In this document: positions 22,621-32,967 of the stretch, piece after piece | Layout: every line of letters begins with the position of its first letter | How positions within the stretch are numbered: position 1 is the first letter of the stretch | From: Siphonodentalium dalli | Lineage: Eukaryota > Mollusca > Scaphopoda > Gadilida > Siphonodentaliidae | Length of the DNA stretch: 64,000 nt | Direction: 5' to 3' | Assembly (NCBI GenBank): GCA_032622095.1 | Contig: CP136067.1 | Location: forward strand, 46,235,549 to 46,299,548 | Translations under genes and position numbers: made by a program | The notes under the pieces: generated by a model | Database searches by the model: none | The model's input: only the letters and a program-made list of their open reading frames with translations | What the model was told of the DNA's origin: nothing

Positions 22621-23675
22621 TCTTTTCTGCACAGCCTATTCCAGAACCTCCCGGTGAACGACATTCCTCGTCTCTCTCGACGGTGAATGTATGAACAAAA
22701 CAGCGGGCGAACCAACACGCGAACATGCAACATAAAGTTGACCATGCGAAAAGCAAGGATCATTCAACTCCACCCCGACTACTTTCATGGTTTGGCCTTG
22801 CGATTTGTTGATGGTCATCCCGAAATTCGATCTCACTGGGAATTGGAGCCGCCGGAATTCGATGGGTAAATCCGAAGGGATAAGTGGAATCCGTGGTATA
22901 AAAACTTACTCTCCCTGTGCGCAACCAGTTAGTATTGTCGCCTCGATTATATGGGGTGAGAGGTTCTTGATCGCCAGTCGTGTGCCATTGCACAGCTTGG
23001 GGGATCTAAGTTCCGGAGGAACATGATGGGACAACCTTCCTTCAGATTCAGCTGATGAGGGGCAGCCCAGTAGGTTTGAGTGTATTCAGAAACTCAGTTG
23101 GATAGTTCACAATTTCAGATTCGTCCGGAACTGTGTCAACTGACTTAAACAAACGGACTTCTCCTGGTATTAGGTTCCACAAAATATCGTTTATCCTATC
23201 AACTATATCATTCTTTGGCGCTACTATAGCCCTTTCTCTGAGCTAGTCGTGAGCAGACATATATTTTGGGTAACATCCGGGAAAACATTTTCTATAAGTT
23301 CATTGAGAGCAGAGACGACCGTGCCGATAGGGGTCAAATCTACAAAGCCATCCCGAATGTTGGCGCCATTGCCTGTATGAAGCAATTGTTCAGCGAAATA
23401 CGCCGAGAGGCAGTCTCCGTGCAAATGTGCTCTCATGTTAGTTGAGAGGGAGAGCGATTGAACACTTCGCCAAAGACATGACGACTTCAAGCAGGCGTTT
23501 ATCTGGTCAGCTTTTGTTCCCTTTGGGATAACAGGAAGGGTTTGCCTGAAGTCACCCGCTAACAACAGCGTAACGCCTCCCATGAGGTTGTGACAATCAC
23601 GTATATCTTGTAAAGTTCTGTCTAGCGCCTCGAAGGCACGCTTATCGGACATATGGCATTCATCTGTCCGTTGCG
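22621..23675 (-). pseudogene. Helitron Pif1-like helicase, C-terminal half, degenerate
   Basis: In Helitrons this domain unwinds DNA during rolling-circle transposition. On the minus strand it shows SF1B Pif1 motifs in order: DECHM (motif II, 23650-23664), AGDFRQTLPVIPKG (motif III, about 23556-23520), WNLIPGE/VNYPTEF-type text, NGTRLAIKNL, VFIPRIPL, MTINKSQGQT (22818-22789) and SHGQLYVACSRVGSP, ending REVLE stop as Helitron proteins often do. The frame is broken: a shift near 23270, at least one more near 23050-23000, and in-frame stops including TAA at 22906-22908. Walker A and the Rep nuclease are missing on the 5' side, where the sequence stops matching at about 23680. Not functional as it stands; it is the only transposition-protein remnant of the surrounding Helitron-like repeats. 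Confidence 0.92.
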
Positions 23676-24365
23676 AGACTTAAAACCAACAAAAAGAAAC
23701 CCACAACAAAGTTGGGTAAATATTTGACAAAAGTATATTATAATCTCAACAACTTACGACAGAAGGAAAATGTACAAAGAGGCAGTATTTCAAAAATATG
23801 AATGGCAATCGTTAAGAGGAAGGGAAAACTGTCTATTCAAAAGCCGAAGGGAATAAAGAGCGTTATTCGGTTAACCGACTCAAATATGGGAAATATAAAG
23901 AGCGTTATTGTATAAGGCAATTTAGCACTGCGGCTCATTGTAAACTATAAAATCTGAACAGTCACAGTATTAAGGCAATTTAGCATTGTAAACTATAAAA
24001 CAGTCTGAATTCACAAAAAGAATGTCAATGTCTCGAGAATACCATTTCGATAGACCGTTTATAAACAATGCGCATACTAAAAAAAATCTGAACAGTCACA
24101 GTAAAGCGTTGCGTTGATTGTAAACAAACGCTTCGCCAGCCTCATATACAAATTAAGCCGAAGGGAATAAATAAAAAAAATCTGAACAGTCACAGTAATT
24201 AAATGGAAGATTCGTAGAAGCATTGCGTTGGTCGTAAACAAACGCTTCGCCAGCCTCATATACAAAAGCCGAAGGGATTAAAGAGCGTTATTCGGTTAAC
24301 CAACCCAAATATGGGAAATATAAAGAGCGTTATTGTATAAGGCACTGCGGATCAGCGGATCCCGA
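23676..24365. repeat. Tandem block with TAAAGAGCGTTATTCGG words
   Basis: A unit of roughly 430 bp is partly duplicated: AAGCCGAAGGGA.TAAAGAGCG, TTATTCGGTTAACC and AAATATGGGAAATATAAAGAGC occur at 23843-23905 and again at 24268-24335. CTGAACAGTCACAGTA and AAACAAACGCTTCGCCAGCC are also repeated (24091/24181 and 24123/24237). No ORF of note. Confidence 0.7.
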
Positions 24366-24924
24366 GATAGGCCCATGTTACTCCTCGGGTCAAACTACAT
24401 ACCCGTACCAAGTTTCGTCAAAATCGGTTGAGCCGTTTTCGAGTCCATCACGGACAAACACACACACACACACAAACTTTTCTTCAAATATATAATAGAT
24501 AGACTAGCTGATGCGCCCGACTTCGTCCTTGCTATTTATGGATTTCTTTGTGATCGTCTCCGTCTGGGCAGAATATTCATCGTCTGGACAAACTATTGTT
24601 CGATCGGTCGGGAAACATGCGTATATGAGCGTATATGAGAGAAGTCAAGGTCAAGGACACGGTCGCACGTGAAATTGGACCCGCACACATTGTTCCCGGG
24701 ATCAAAGTAGGCCGTCCAGAAACATGCCTGTATGAGCGTATATGGGCGAGGTCAAGGTCAATGACACGATCGCACGTGAAATTGGACCCGCCCATATTAG
24801 TATTGTTCCTGGGATCAAAGTAGGCCTACATGACAAATTTGAGTCGGATCGGTCGAGCAGTTTTCGAGTCTATAACACACACGCACATACATACAAACAA
24901 AAGTTCCAAAATATATAATAGACT
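24366..24924. mobile_element. Helitron-like repeats with shared terminal module
   Basis: A tail (AGTTTCGTCAAAATCGGTTG, AGCCGTTTTCGAGTCCATCA, CACACACACA, AATATATAATAGATAGACTAG) is followed at 24505 by CTAGCTGATGCGCCCGACTTC and two GTCAAGGTCAA.GACACG.TCGCACG units, then a second tail ending at AATATATAATAGACTAG. Same family as 19501-19864. Confidence 0.75.
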
Positions 24925-25315
24925 AGCCGATGAGCCCGACGTTGTCCGGGCTATTCAAAAACAAAATTTCAAGTCGATAGCTCCACCCGTTTCCGAGATC
25001 TCGTCTGCGCATGCGCGAAGCTGGCGTCGCACGGGCTCGGCGACCCGATAAAATTCGTATCCGGGGCAAGATACATTCACATAGCAAATTTCAAGTCGAT
25101 AGCTCCACCCGTTTCCGAGATCTCGTCTGCGCATGCGCGAAGCTGGCGCCGCACGGGCTCGCCAATACGACAACGTCCACCGCCTGGTCAAACTACACAC
25201 ACGCACCAAGTTTCGTCCCGATCGGTCGAGAATCGTAGATTTGTATTAATGACAAACATACAGACAAACATTCAGACAGACAGACAGACAGAGGTCTTCA
25301 AAATATATAATAGAC
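24925..25315. mobile_element. Helitron-like element with two 122 bp NRF1-site units
   Basis: Starts CCGATGAGCCCGACGTTGTC, then two units with TGCGCATGCGCG at 25006-25017 and 25128-25139, then a unique tail (CACCAAGTTTCGTCCCGATC, CAGACAGACAGA, AAAATATATAATAGACTAG). It abuts the next element head to tail. Confidence 0.85.
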
Positions 25316-25832
25316 TAGCCGATGAGCCCGACGTTGTCCGGGATATTCAAAAAAAAATTTCAAGTCGATAGCTCTACCCGTTTCCGAGATCTGGTCTGCG
25401 CATGCGCGAAGCTGGCGTCGCACGGGCTCGGCGACCGGATAAAATTCGTATCCGGGGCAAGATACATTCACATAGCAAATTTCAAGTCGATAGCTCCAAC
25501 CGTTTCCGAGATCTCGTCTGCGCATGCGCGAAGCTGGTGTCGCACGGGCTCGGCGACCCGATAAAATTCGTATCCGGGGCAAGATACATTCACATAGCAA
25601 ATTTCAAGTCGATAGCTCCACCCGTTTCCGAGATCTCGTCTGCGCATGCGCGAAGCGGGCGCCGCACGGGCTCGCCAATACGACAACGTTCACCGCCTGG
25701 TCAAACTACACACACGTACCAAGTTTCGTCCCGATCGGTCGAGAATCGTAGATTTGTATAAATGACAGACAGACAGACAAACAAACAAACATACATACAT
25801 ACAGACAGAGGTCTTCAAAATATATATGAGAT
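25316..25832. mobile_element. Helitron-like element with three 122 bp NRF1-site units
   Basis: Same head and tail as the preceding element but three units, exactly 122 bp apart (25361, 25483 and 25605). Perfect TGCGCATGCGCG lies at 25397-25408, 25519-25530 and 25641-25652. Differing unit number between copies is typical of the tandem cores of Helentron-associated/pearl-type elements; that classification is inference. Confidence 0.85.
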
Positions 25833-26100
25833 TACCGGCTTGCTGCAGTGGTAAGATATATAGGGACGTGGTGATGGGTTATGGTGGTGCCCTATATTAA
25901 AAAGATCGTTTATGATAGAGAGCGTTCTTATGATTCCCCTGTCCAATAATGACTAATATTTCTGGAACAAATCCTTTTATTTCTTCAGGTCTTATCGTGC
26001 CAACAACTAACATACCCTAAAATGGACGAAGATGGACAGTAGTGTCGCATCGTATCGTAATCATGTTTCGAGCTAAATGAAACGGAAGCAAGTGACAACC
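25833..26100. other. Unassigned sequence
   Basis: No repeat partner or frame of interest. Confidence 0.4.
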
Positions 26101-26960
26101 CGCTGAGCATGATTTAGACTAGATAATGTCTTTAATCTCTACAAAAGCTACGCCCGTAGATATCATATTCCACAATGCAATGCAAAACCTACGAACTTTT
26201 TGATATTGTGACATGTTATGACAGGGAACTGTATAATCAAACCCCAGGCAGAGTTATCTCCCATCGCTCCGCTGAGATACCACTGCTATAAGGACATTTG
26301 GTAAGGATTTATTACGTGTTCTTAGTTCTTATGTTTTATGATTAAAATTGTCGATGTCTGGCTCAGTTCATATTGTTCTTATCAATACCGAAATAATTAC
26401 CATTATTGCAAACTTTTGGTGATCAAAATAAGATAATAGGTGACTAAATATAGTTCCGACGATATGTAAAAATAGATGTATCGGTCCGCAAAGTACCATC
26501 CTTGTGGCATGCTAGATCGCAGTGATAATGTAGAGGGCGCTGCATGGCGTTGGCTTTATAACCGTGAACAAACAGGGCAGGGAATAATAAGTGTTCCTCA
26601 ATAATCTATTTCAGAGTAGGGGTGGTCCCAGCTCGAGATTGCATGCTTTTGTTTTTACTTTTGTGAGCTAATATCGTAATAAACATTGAATTAATTACCA
26701 GAGAGAAATGCCATTATTGTAAGCGACGCAAAGCAATATTGCCCACAAAGTCACTTAAATCGTACAATTTCTAGTTGGGACCTCCACCTATAGTGGAATA
26801 CATTATTGAGGAACAGATATTAACTGAGAGATATATTACCTGCACTGCTTTTTCGATGTTATAAATTTATCTGTCGTAACATCAAATAGTTCCCTTGGGT
26901 TGTACTGGTGAAATATATCTATACGTGCGTACGAGTAGAGTAGATCATGCCATGAGAGAT
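26101..26960. mobile_element. Long-TIR MITE family E, copy 2, with nested MITE F
   Basis: The left arm has GCTACGCCCGTAGATATCAT and GACAGGGAACTGTATAAT. MITE F (26628-26768) has ends GGTCCCAGCTCGAGATTG and CTAGTTGGGACC. The right arm has TTAACTGAGAGATATATT and GTAACATCAAATAGTTCCC. Confidence 0.6.
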
Positions 26961-27190
26961 TATATTCCACCAGTATATACAAAACCTGGGAACTTTTTTA
27001 CGTTGTGACAGGGAAGTTTCTAACATTGAAAAAACAGTGCAACATTTTAACAAAGAAATATATTTTCCGCCTTGTGTGTTCAATGTTATAATGTTCCCTG
27101 TCAGAACGGATCAGAACATCAAAAACTTCCCAGGTATATTGTACTGGTGTAGTATGATATCTACGGGCGTAGAGGTCCATGCCATGATCC
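26950..27190. mobile_element. Long-TIR MITE family E, copy 3, without MITE F
   Basis: A compact copy (about 240 bp): GCCATGAGAGATTATATTCC...CTGGGAACTTTTTTACG at the left; inverted CCCAGGTATATTGTACTGGTG...CTACGGGCGTAGAGGTCCATG at the right. It serves as the empty-site comparison for the nested copies. Confidence 0.75.
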
Positions 27191-28000
27191 AGATTTAGAA
27201 TAGCCTGGAACCGGCGATTTCTCGAAGAATAGCCCACATTGGGGGCTCTTGGTGGTCTGAAAGCTTGATAGTTACACCCAACCAAAATGAGCACCAAGTT
27301 CAAATTGCAAGAGGTAACGCTAGAAGGTGGTGGACTCGATTCCTGCACAATAGCTCAAGAAATAATAAGTTCCATTATATAATAATTTGTATTGGCCATG
27401 TGGATGGGGCAATGACACACCGGGCCGACCATGGTTCGGCCCGGTGTGCGAAAATTTTGAAATCTGAACAAGAACATCGCAAAATCCTAACATCTAGACT
27501 AGCCTCAAGCCTTCCTACTGTTGGAAATTTCAAACCCTACACCCCCAATTAAGTTGGAAAATTTTCAACTGATGACAATTCCAATGACAATGTTGACCAA
27601 TTGTATGACAATATTGTTTTCTTAAATTAACTAGAAGTTTTTGACTGGCCACGGGGGAGGGACCAGGACACAAGCTTTCCAAGTGTTGGAAATTTCCAAC
27701 TGATGTCCATTTCTGTCAAAATTTTTGACCAAAAATAGGAACATATGCAAATATTGGTCGAAAAACAATAAATTTCCCCCAATAAATTGTTTTATAATCA
27801 AACTACAAGAACATTTTCAACCTATTGTTGGTGTAAAATTTCGTTGTGGCAGGTATGAAATTTCCAACTATTGAAAATATAGCTCTCTGCTGGGGGTGAG
27901 ACACCCCCCCCCCCCCACCACCCCCCCCCCCTCTAGCCACATCCCTGCGTATAGATTGTTAATGGTATCTGCAATGTGGGAAATCTGAATGTGTGTTCAC
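27191..28000. other. Unassigned; palindrome and C-rich run
   Basis: 27416-27448 is a GC-rich near-perfect hairpin (CACACCGGGCCGACC / GGTTCGGCCCGGTGTG). 27905-27930 is an interrupted poly-C run. The segment 27790-27870 resembles 41565-41665 and 53045-53110 (TTCAACCTATTGTT...GAAATTTCC), an old dispersed repeat. Confidence 0.55.
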
Positions 28001-28001
28001 A

Positions 28002-28190
28002 TCAGCTGATTGACGCCACATCCGTCCAATCTCGCTACTCTCATCAAGGACGGCCTCGGACAATCGCCATTTCGACCGGTCACATGATCTCCGGTCATGT
28101 GATCCATACCCGGAAGAGATTGCACGTCGGCAGACATTTTTGTTCAACAGCGAAACTTCTCTCGTCGTTTTTCATCAAATGTAAGTAAAC
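28002..28190 (+). promoter_or_regulatory. CpG-rich promoter-like segment at the end of the left arm
   Basis: Contains a YY1-like CGCCATTT, an E-box pair (CACATGATCTCCGGTCATGTG) and an ETS-like CCGGAAG within 70 bp, followed by a consensus splice-donor word GTAAGT at about 28181 pointing inward. The same block sits inverted at 32335-32522. Promoter activity is inference from motif clustering. Confidence 0.35.
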
Positions 28191-28339
28191 TGAGTAATGT
28201 TTTCAAATAACTTCGGTGCAGTCATCGACTAATGATTTAATATGACCGCGCGGATTTGTTCTTAGGTTCCCTATACGATTTAATTTGATTTACCAGCCGC
28301 TTGAATCGGCGCACATGGCTTTCTGTGTTTTCGACGTTT

Positions 28340-29090
28340 TAGCCCCCACGACCCATTCAGCGATGGGAATGACAAACTTTTAACCTGAAGACCCAGACTT
28401 CCCTTGTCATATGTCTTCCTGAGTCAATTCCGCACCCAAGGGTAGCGTGGTTCCATATCTTCATGATTTTACATATGATTTTTTTCATTCTGAACTTTTC
28501 ACTTTTTATTCCATCACCCAGGCCCCATTTGGCAATGGTCATTGGACACTTTCAAGTCGAAAATATATATGACACTGAATGAGTGCCTTCCTTTGTGAAT
28601 TTGTGTGCCACTTTACACAACTTGACTATTCTACGTTAATTTTTTTTCGTTCTGAATGAGGCACTTTTCTTGGTCGCCCTAAATCCAATTTTGCGATGCC
28701 AATTTGAGACTTTCTGGTAAAAATATCAATAACGCTGATTTTATGCCTTCGTGTGTGACTTCCCCAGCCAGCGGTGTGCCTCTTTCCACAATTTTGTGAT
28801 TGTACGTTACATTTTTTTCATTCTAAATGGTACAGTTTTCTCGGTGACACCTAGATCATGCCATGATTCTCTACTCTGGCTAACGCCGTAGCATTAGCCA
28901 AAGTACAGGTTCATGGCATGATCTAGGTAACACCGAATACAATTTTGTAATGCCAATTTGAGACTTTCTGGTAGAAAATATCAACAGCACTGATTTTATG
29001 CCTTTTGTGTGTGACTTCCCCATTCAACGGTGTGCCTATTTCCACAATTTTGCGATTGGGCCTTACATTTTTTTCATTTAAAGTCACCTG
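28340..29090. repeat. Subrepeats of the left arm
   Basis: Four diverged units of about 150-250 bp share TTTGCGATGCCAATTTGAGA, CTTCCCCAGCCAGCGGTGTG and CATTTTTTTCATTCTAAATG-like text. Between units at 28850-28927 sits a hairpin. Confidence 0.7.
28850..28927. repeat. Hairpin CCTAGATCATGCCATGA in the left arm
   Basis: A 78 bp palindrome with outer arms CCTAGATCATGCCATGA / TCATGGCATGATCTAGG and inner arms CTGGCTAACGCCGTAGC / GCATTAGCCA. Two further copies lie in the right arm at 31484-31568 and 31746-31823. Confidence 0.85.
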
Positions 29091-29919
29091 TGGACTTTAC
29101 TCTATCTTATTATTGCCACAAATTTTGTATCTCATTGGAGCGTCAATACTGATTTAGACTCATGATCATAATGCATTCACATATTTTGAAAGATGTGTGT
29201 ACTAATATAAATATTTGGACAATTCAATGACATGTTTTCCTTTCTCAAATCAATATTATAAAGTGAATTATGAGTAGAGCCTGGTTGAAATGCTACTGTG
29301 TGGCGAGTCACACTCGTCTTTCGAGCTACTGTTGTCCTAATGCCATACATGTATATGTGTGGTGTTATTAATTATTTGTATTGTGCAGAGGTGAAAATAT
29401 GCTCGTAAACCTCCATAGTAAACATTTTACACCAAGCTCTCATCATAAATGATAAGCATTAATTGTTTTTAGTCAAATGTGAAGGACTCAATGTTGGTAC
29501 ATAAAATTTGCAAACATCAGAGCTGTCTTTCACAAATCACTCGGATTAACCAAACACTGTGAAAATGACAACTTTATAAAAAAAATAGCCTGTATATTTG
29601 TGTGACAGCATCAGTTTGACCTACCAGCATCATAGCAATTCAGCAGGACCGACCAACATCATAGCAGCCTAGCAGGACTCGTGATCAGGGGTGAGTGTTA
29701 TTTGTTTGTGTGGTCTTTTGTTGGTTTCATAATCCTGAGAGAGAAAGCAATGCAGTCTGTTGGAAGTAATTGGAATGCAACTGGTGCCAATGATTCCATA
29801 CCATTTGAATCGGGACACGCGATATTGAATCAAATCAGATGAAAGATTCTGAATCACATCGAATTTGTCTGCAGGGCCCTAATTGAAACAAACGAATACA
29901 ATAATGTACATGCAATGGA
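29091..29919. other. Unassigned centre of the inverted-repeat structure (left part)
   Basis: AT-rich, no long frame; nothing identifiable as a transposase. Confidence 0.45.
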
Positions 29920-29923
29920 TTAA

Positions 29924-30284
29924 AGTGATGTGAAACACTCCCGTAGGGTAATCCAATAGAAATGGAGAATATTCATGCTCAAAGTTGTTCTTTTTAAGAA
30001 TATTAATCCAAATTACCAACACGCATCGTCATTCTGATATATTAATTTAATGCTCTGGATGGCGAAATCATTTGTGTTAGTTTGTTGACAATTGTTGCGT
30101 CCCATATTCAGATGTAAATATTTACAATTGAGCGTTGTTTTGACAACGTTTTCTCTTGAATGGTATGGTCGATTTCTTTGACATTTTCGACGATGTTAGT
30201 AGAATGCTACATTCTCCAGGTTGGCATAACGCCAGAATACCAACATATCAGCTTCACGAACTCGAACAAGTCCATAATATATCT
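29924..30284. mobile_element. TTAA-flanked MITE, family D copy 1
   Basis: 361 bp with TTAA at 29920-29923 and 30285-30288. Ends are AGTGATGTGAAACACTC (left) and GTCCATAATATATCT (right). Shares CGATGGCGAAATCATT, GTAAATATTTACAATTG and GTTAGTAGAATGCTACATTC with copies at 35568, 42254 and 44323. Confidence 0.85.
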
Positions 30285-30288
30285 TTAA

Positions 30289-30904
30289 GGTAATAATACA
30301 TGTACATACCAACATGCATTTGTGCTGCTGTATTCAATGTACATGTAAGTGATGCTAACAATTCTGGCATTGCCATTCATTCATGGAGATGTCAGTCTGG
30401 ATGATTTATTTCACCCAGACAACATACACATGTAGCCATGTATATGCACACTACATGTACTGGTACTACTGGTATACTTTTAAATTTTAAAATGACTTTA
30501 TTACATTCGTATCTGTGATTTACCTTGATTTCTCGAGTGATTATAAACTATAATTGCACTTATGAATTATGTCACTTTAACTAGCATGTTACATGTATGT
30601 ATTTATATTCGCAATCAAAATTTATGCGTCATGGGTATAATGGCAGTGATATTAGGATTTCTCGTAAATTAAGATGTTTATAATGGAATATGATTAAACA
30701 GAGAATAATCACTTGATTGAACTGGTGCCATGAAAAAAATTCGATTGAGGCAGGGTCTAATTTGTGTTTGTGCAACATCCCTACCTCTCATGAATTATTT
30801 CATGTCACCAATTCAATGAAGTGATTAATCTCAATATATTACTGGTATCCACACAATAAGTCATTTATCAGGGCCATGCCTATGTGTTCAAACATTGAAA
30901 AATA
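30289..30904. other. Unassigned AT-rich sequence
   Basis: Frequent TACATGTA words; no frame or repeat partner found. Confidence 0.4.
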
Positions 30905-31205
30905 ATGGAAGCTGAGAACCTGGTGTGAATTGAACTATGGTGGGGTCTCAAGCCAAACTCTCAGGTGCATAATAATCGTGATGGCCTAATAATAGTGATT
31001 GGTAGGGATTTAGGCTGATTTTAATAATGTCTCAATGTAAATATTAGTGATCGTTGGGAATTTTCTCCAAATTAATAATCGTGCTGTCACTATTATTAGG
31101 CACCTGAGAGTACCCCTTCACATTAGAAAAAATGCCATTGAATGGCATAAGTTGCTTGAGGATAGACGTGATCTATCATACCACTGTAAATTCAACCAGG
31201 CGCTT
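30905..31205. repeat. Dispersed repeat split by a small MITE
   Basis: 30905-30955 and 31110-31205 together align with 48068-48225 (ACCTGGTGTGAATT, CACATTAGAAA, ATGCCATTGAATGGCATAAG, AATTCAACCAGG). The intervening 30958-31108 is absent from the 48 kb copy. Confidence 0.7.
30958..31108. mobile_element. 151 bp MITE with CTCTCAGGTGC ends
   Basis: Terminal inverted repeats CTCTCAGGTGCATAATAATC and (inverted) CTATTATTAGGCACCTGAGAG. The paralogous locus at 48115 provides the empty site. Confidence 0.75.
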
Positions 31206-31469
31206 CCTGTTAAATAATTATGCCAAGCAGGAGTGGGGCAAGGATACCAGAATGTGCTCACTGGATGCAATCACATTAATACTACATGTATATATTCTGA
31301 AGTAGTTTGATAAAAGACAGATTATACCATGAGCCAGAGTACTATAGTAGAGATTCATCATGGCATAATCTAAGAAATCTGCTCCATTTAAAACTAAAAA
31401 AATCATAACGTAGTATGGCGAAGTTGTGCAAAGTGGCATACTTTTGGGAATTCATAAAATCAGCGATAT

Positions 31470-32522
31470 TGTATTTGGTGTTACCTGGATCATGCCATGA
31501 ACCTGTACTTTGGCTAACGCTACGGCGTTAGCCAGAGTAGAGACTAGAGAATCATGGCATGATATAGGTGCTACCGAGAAAAGTGCACCATTTAGAATGA
31601 AAAAAATGTAACATACAATCACAAAATTGTGGAAAGAGGCACACCGCTGGATGGGGAATTCACATGCGAAGGCATAAAATCAGCGTTATTGATAATTTTA
31701 ACTAGAAAGTCTCAAATTGGCATCGCAAAATTTTATTCGGTGTTACCTAGATCATGCCATGAACCTGTAAATTGGCTAATGCTACGGCGTTAGCCAGAGT
31801 AGAGAATCATGGCATGATCTAGGTGTCACCGAGAAAACTGTACCATTTAGAATGAAACAAATGTAACGTACAATCACAAAATTGTGGAAAGAGGCACACC
31901 GCTGGCTGGGGAATTCACAAAGGAAGGCACTAATTCAGTGTCATGTATATTTTCGACTTGAAAGTGTCCAATGACCATTGCCAAATGGGGCCTGGGTGAT
32001 GGAATAAAAAGTGAAAAGTTCCGAATGAAAAAAATCATATGTAAAATCATGAAGATATGGAACCACGCTACCCTTGGGTGCGGAATTGACTCAGGAAGAC
32101 ATATGACAAGGGAAGTCTGTGTCTTCAGGTTAAAAGTTTGTCATTCCCATCGCTGAATGGGTCGTGGGGGCTAAAACGTCGAAAACACAGAAAGCCATGT
32201 GCGCCGATTCAAGCGGCTGGTAAATCAAATTAAATCGTATAGGGAACCTAAGAACAAATCCGCGCGGTCATATTAAATCATTAGTCGATGACTGCACCGA
32301 AGTTATTTGAAAACATTACTCAGTTTACTTACATTTGATGAAAAACGACGAGAGAAGTTTCGCTGTTGAACAAAAATGTCTGCCGATGCTGGCCGACGTG
32401 CAATCTCTTCCGGGTATGGATCACATGACCGGAGATCATGTGACCGGTCGAAATGGCGATTGTCCGAGGCCGTCCTTGATGAGAGTAGCGAGATTGGACG
32501 GATGTGGCGTCAAATCAGCTGA
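31470..32522. repeat. Right arm of the 4.5 kb inverted repeat
   Basis: Inverted relative to 28002-29090. The outer end carries the same E-box/ETS/YY1-like block and the same inward donor word (complement of GTAAGT at about 32334). It contains two CCTAGATCATGCC hairpins (31484-31568 and 31746-31823) against one in the left arm, so the arms have diverged in subrepeat number. Confidence 0.75.
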
Positions 32523-32712
32523 CTGATACCCAAGAAAGTGGCGGATCACCGAATTTCCTAGAAATATGTATTTCTACGCGTGACCCACATTCATGATGGC
32601 TTAACATATTTGTGTCACTCGGTGCACATACATGTTAACAGTCACTGGTCAACAGAGTAGAAATACATTTACGAAGCGAACGAAGAATAATAATTATGGT
32701 ATAAACAAAATA
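32523..32712. other. Unassigned sequence
   Basis: No feature seen. Confidence 0.4.
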
Positions 32713-32807
32713 CACCCATAGTAGCCGAGAAAATAATTTTTCAACACTCGTGGAATTGTGGGTTTAACCACTCGCCAAAAATGTGTTATTCTCGGCTACT
32801 ATGGGTG
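32713..32807. mobile_element. 95 bp MITE with 19 bp perfect TIRs
   Basis: Ends CACCCATAGTAGCCGAGAA and its reverse complement; 57 bp between. No ORF. Confidence 0.9.
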
Positions 32808-32820
32808 CATTCTATATATA

Positions 32821-32967
32821 TACGATAATAGCATAGTGTGTTTTGAGATGTGTTTTATCTCAATGAGTTAGAAGTATGATTTTTCGCGAGGCTCTGCCGA
32901 GCGAAAAATCATACTTCTAATGAGTTGAGATAAAACACATCTCAAAACACACTATGCTATTGTTGTA
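32821..32967. mobile_element. Near-perfect 147 bp palindrome
   Basis: Arms of about 65 bp: AATAGCATAGTGTGTTTTGA, then AGAAGTATGATTTTTCGC; centre GAGGCTCTGCCGA. It lies only 13 bp from the preceding MITE. Foldback-type element. Confidence 0.9.

Larger units (their letters stand above)
28002..32522. mobile_element. 4.5 kb inverted-repeat structure with about 1.05 kb arms
   Basis: The left arm (28002-29090) and right arm (about 31470-32522) are inverted copies. The outer 550 bp are almost identical (a 10-12 bp indel and a few substitutions); the inner parts consist of related subrepeats in different number. Both arms encode the same 61-codon outward frame with one difference. The 2.4 kb centre has no transposase and carries a TTAA element (29924) and another MITE (30958). 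This may be a non-autonomous element with giant inverted repeats, or two oppositely oriented copies of one repeat. No target duplication was found at the outer ends. Confidence 0.7.

Noticed and set aside
25298-25761. ORFs of 75-119 codons with MREAGVARARRPDKIRIRG-like starts on plus and shadows on minus
   Set aside because: They repeat with the 122 bp units of the Helitron-like elements and have no protein support.
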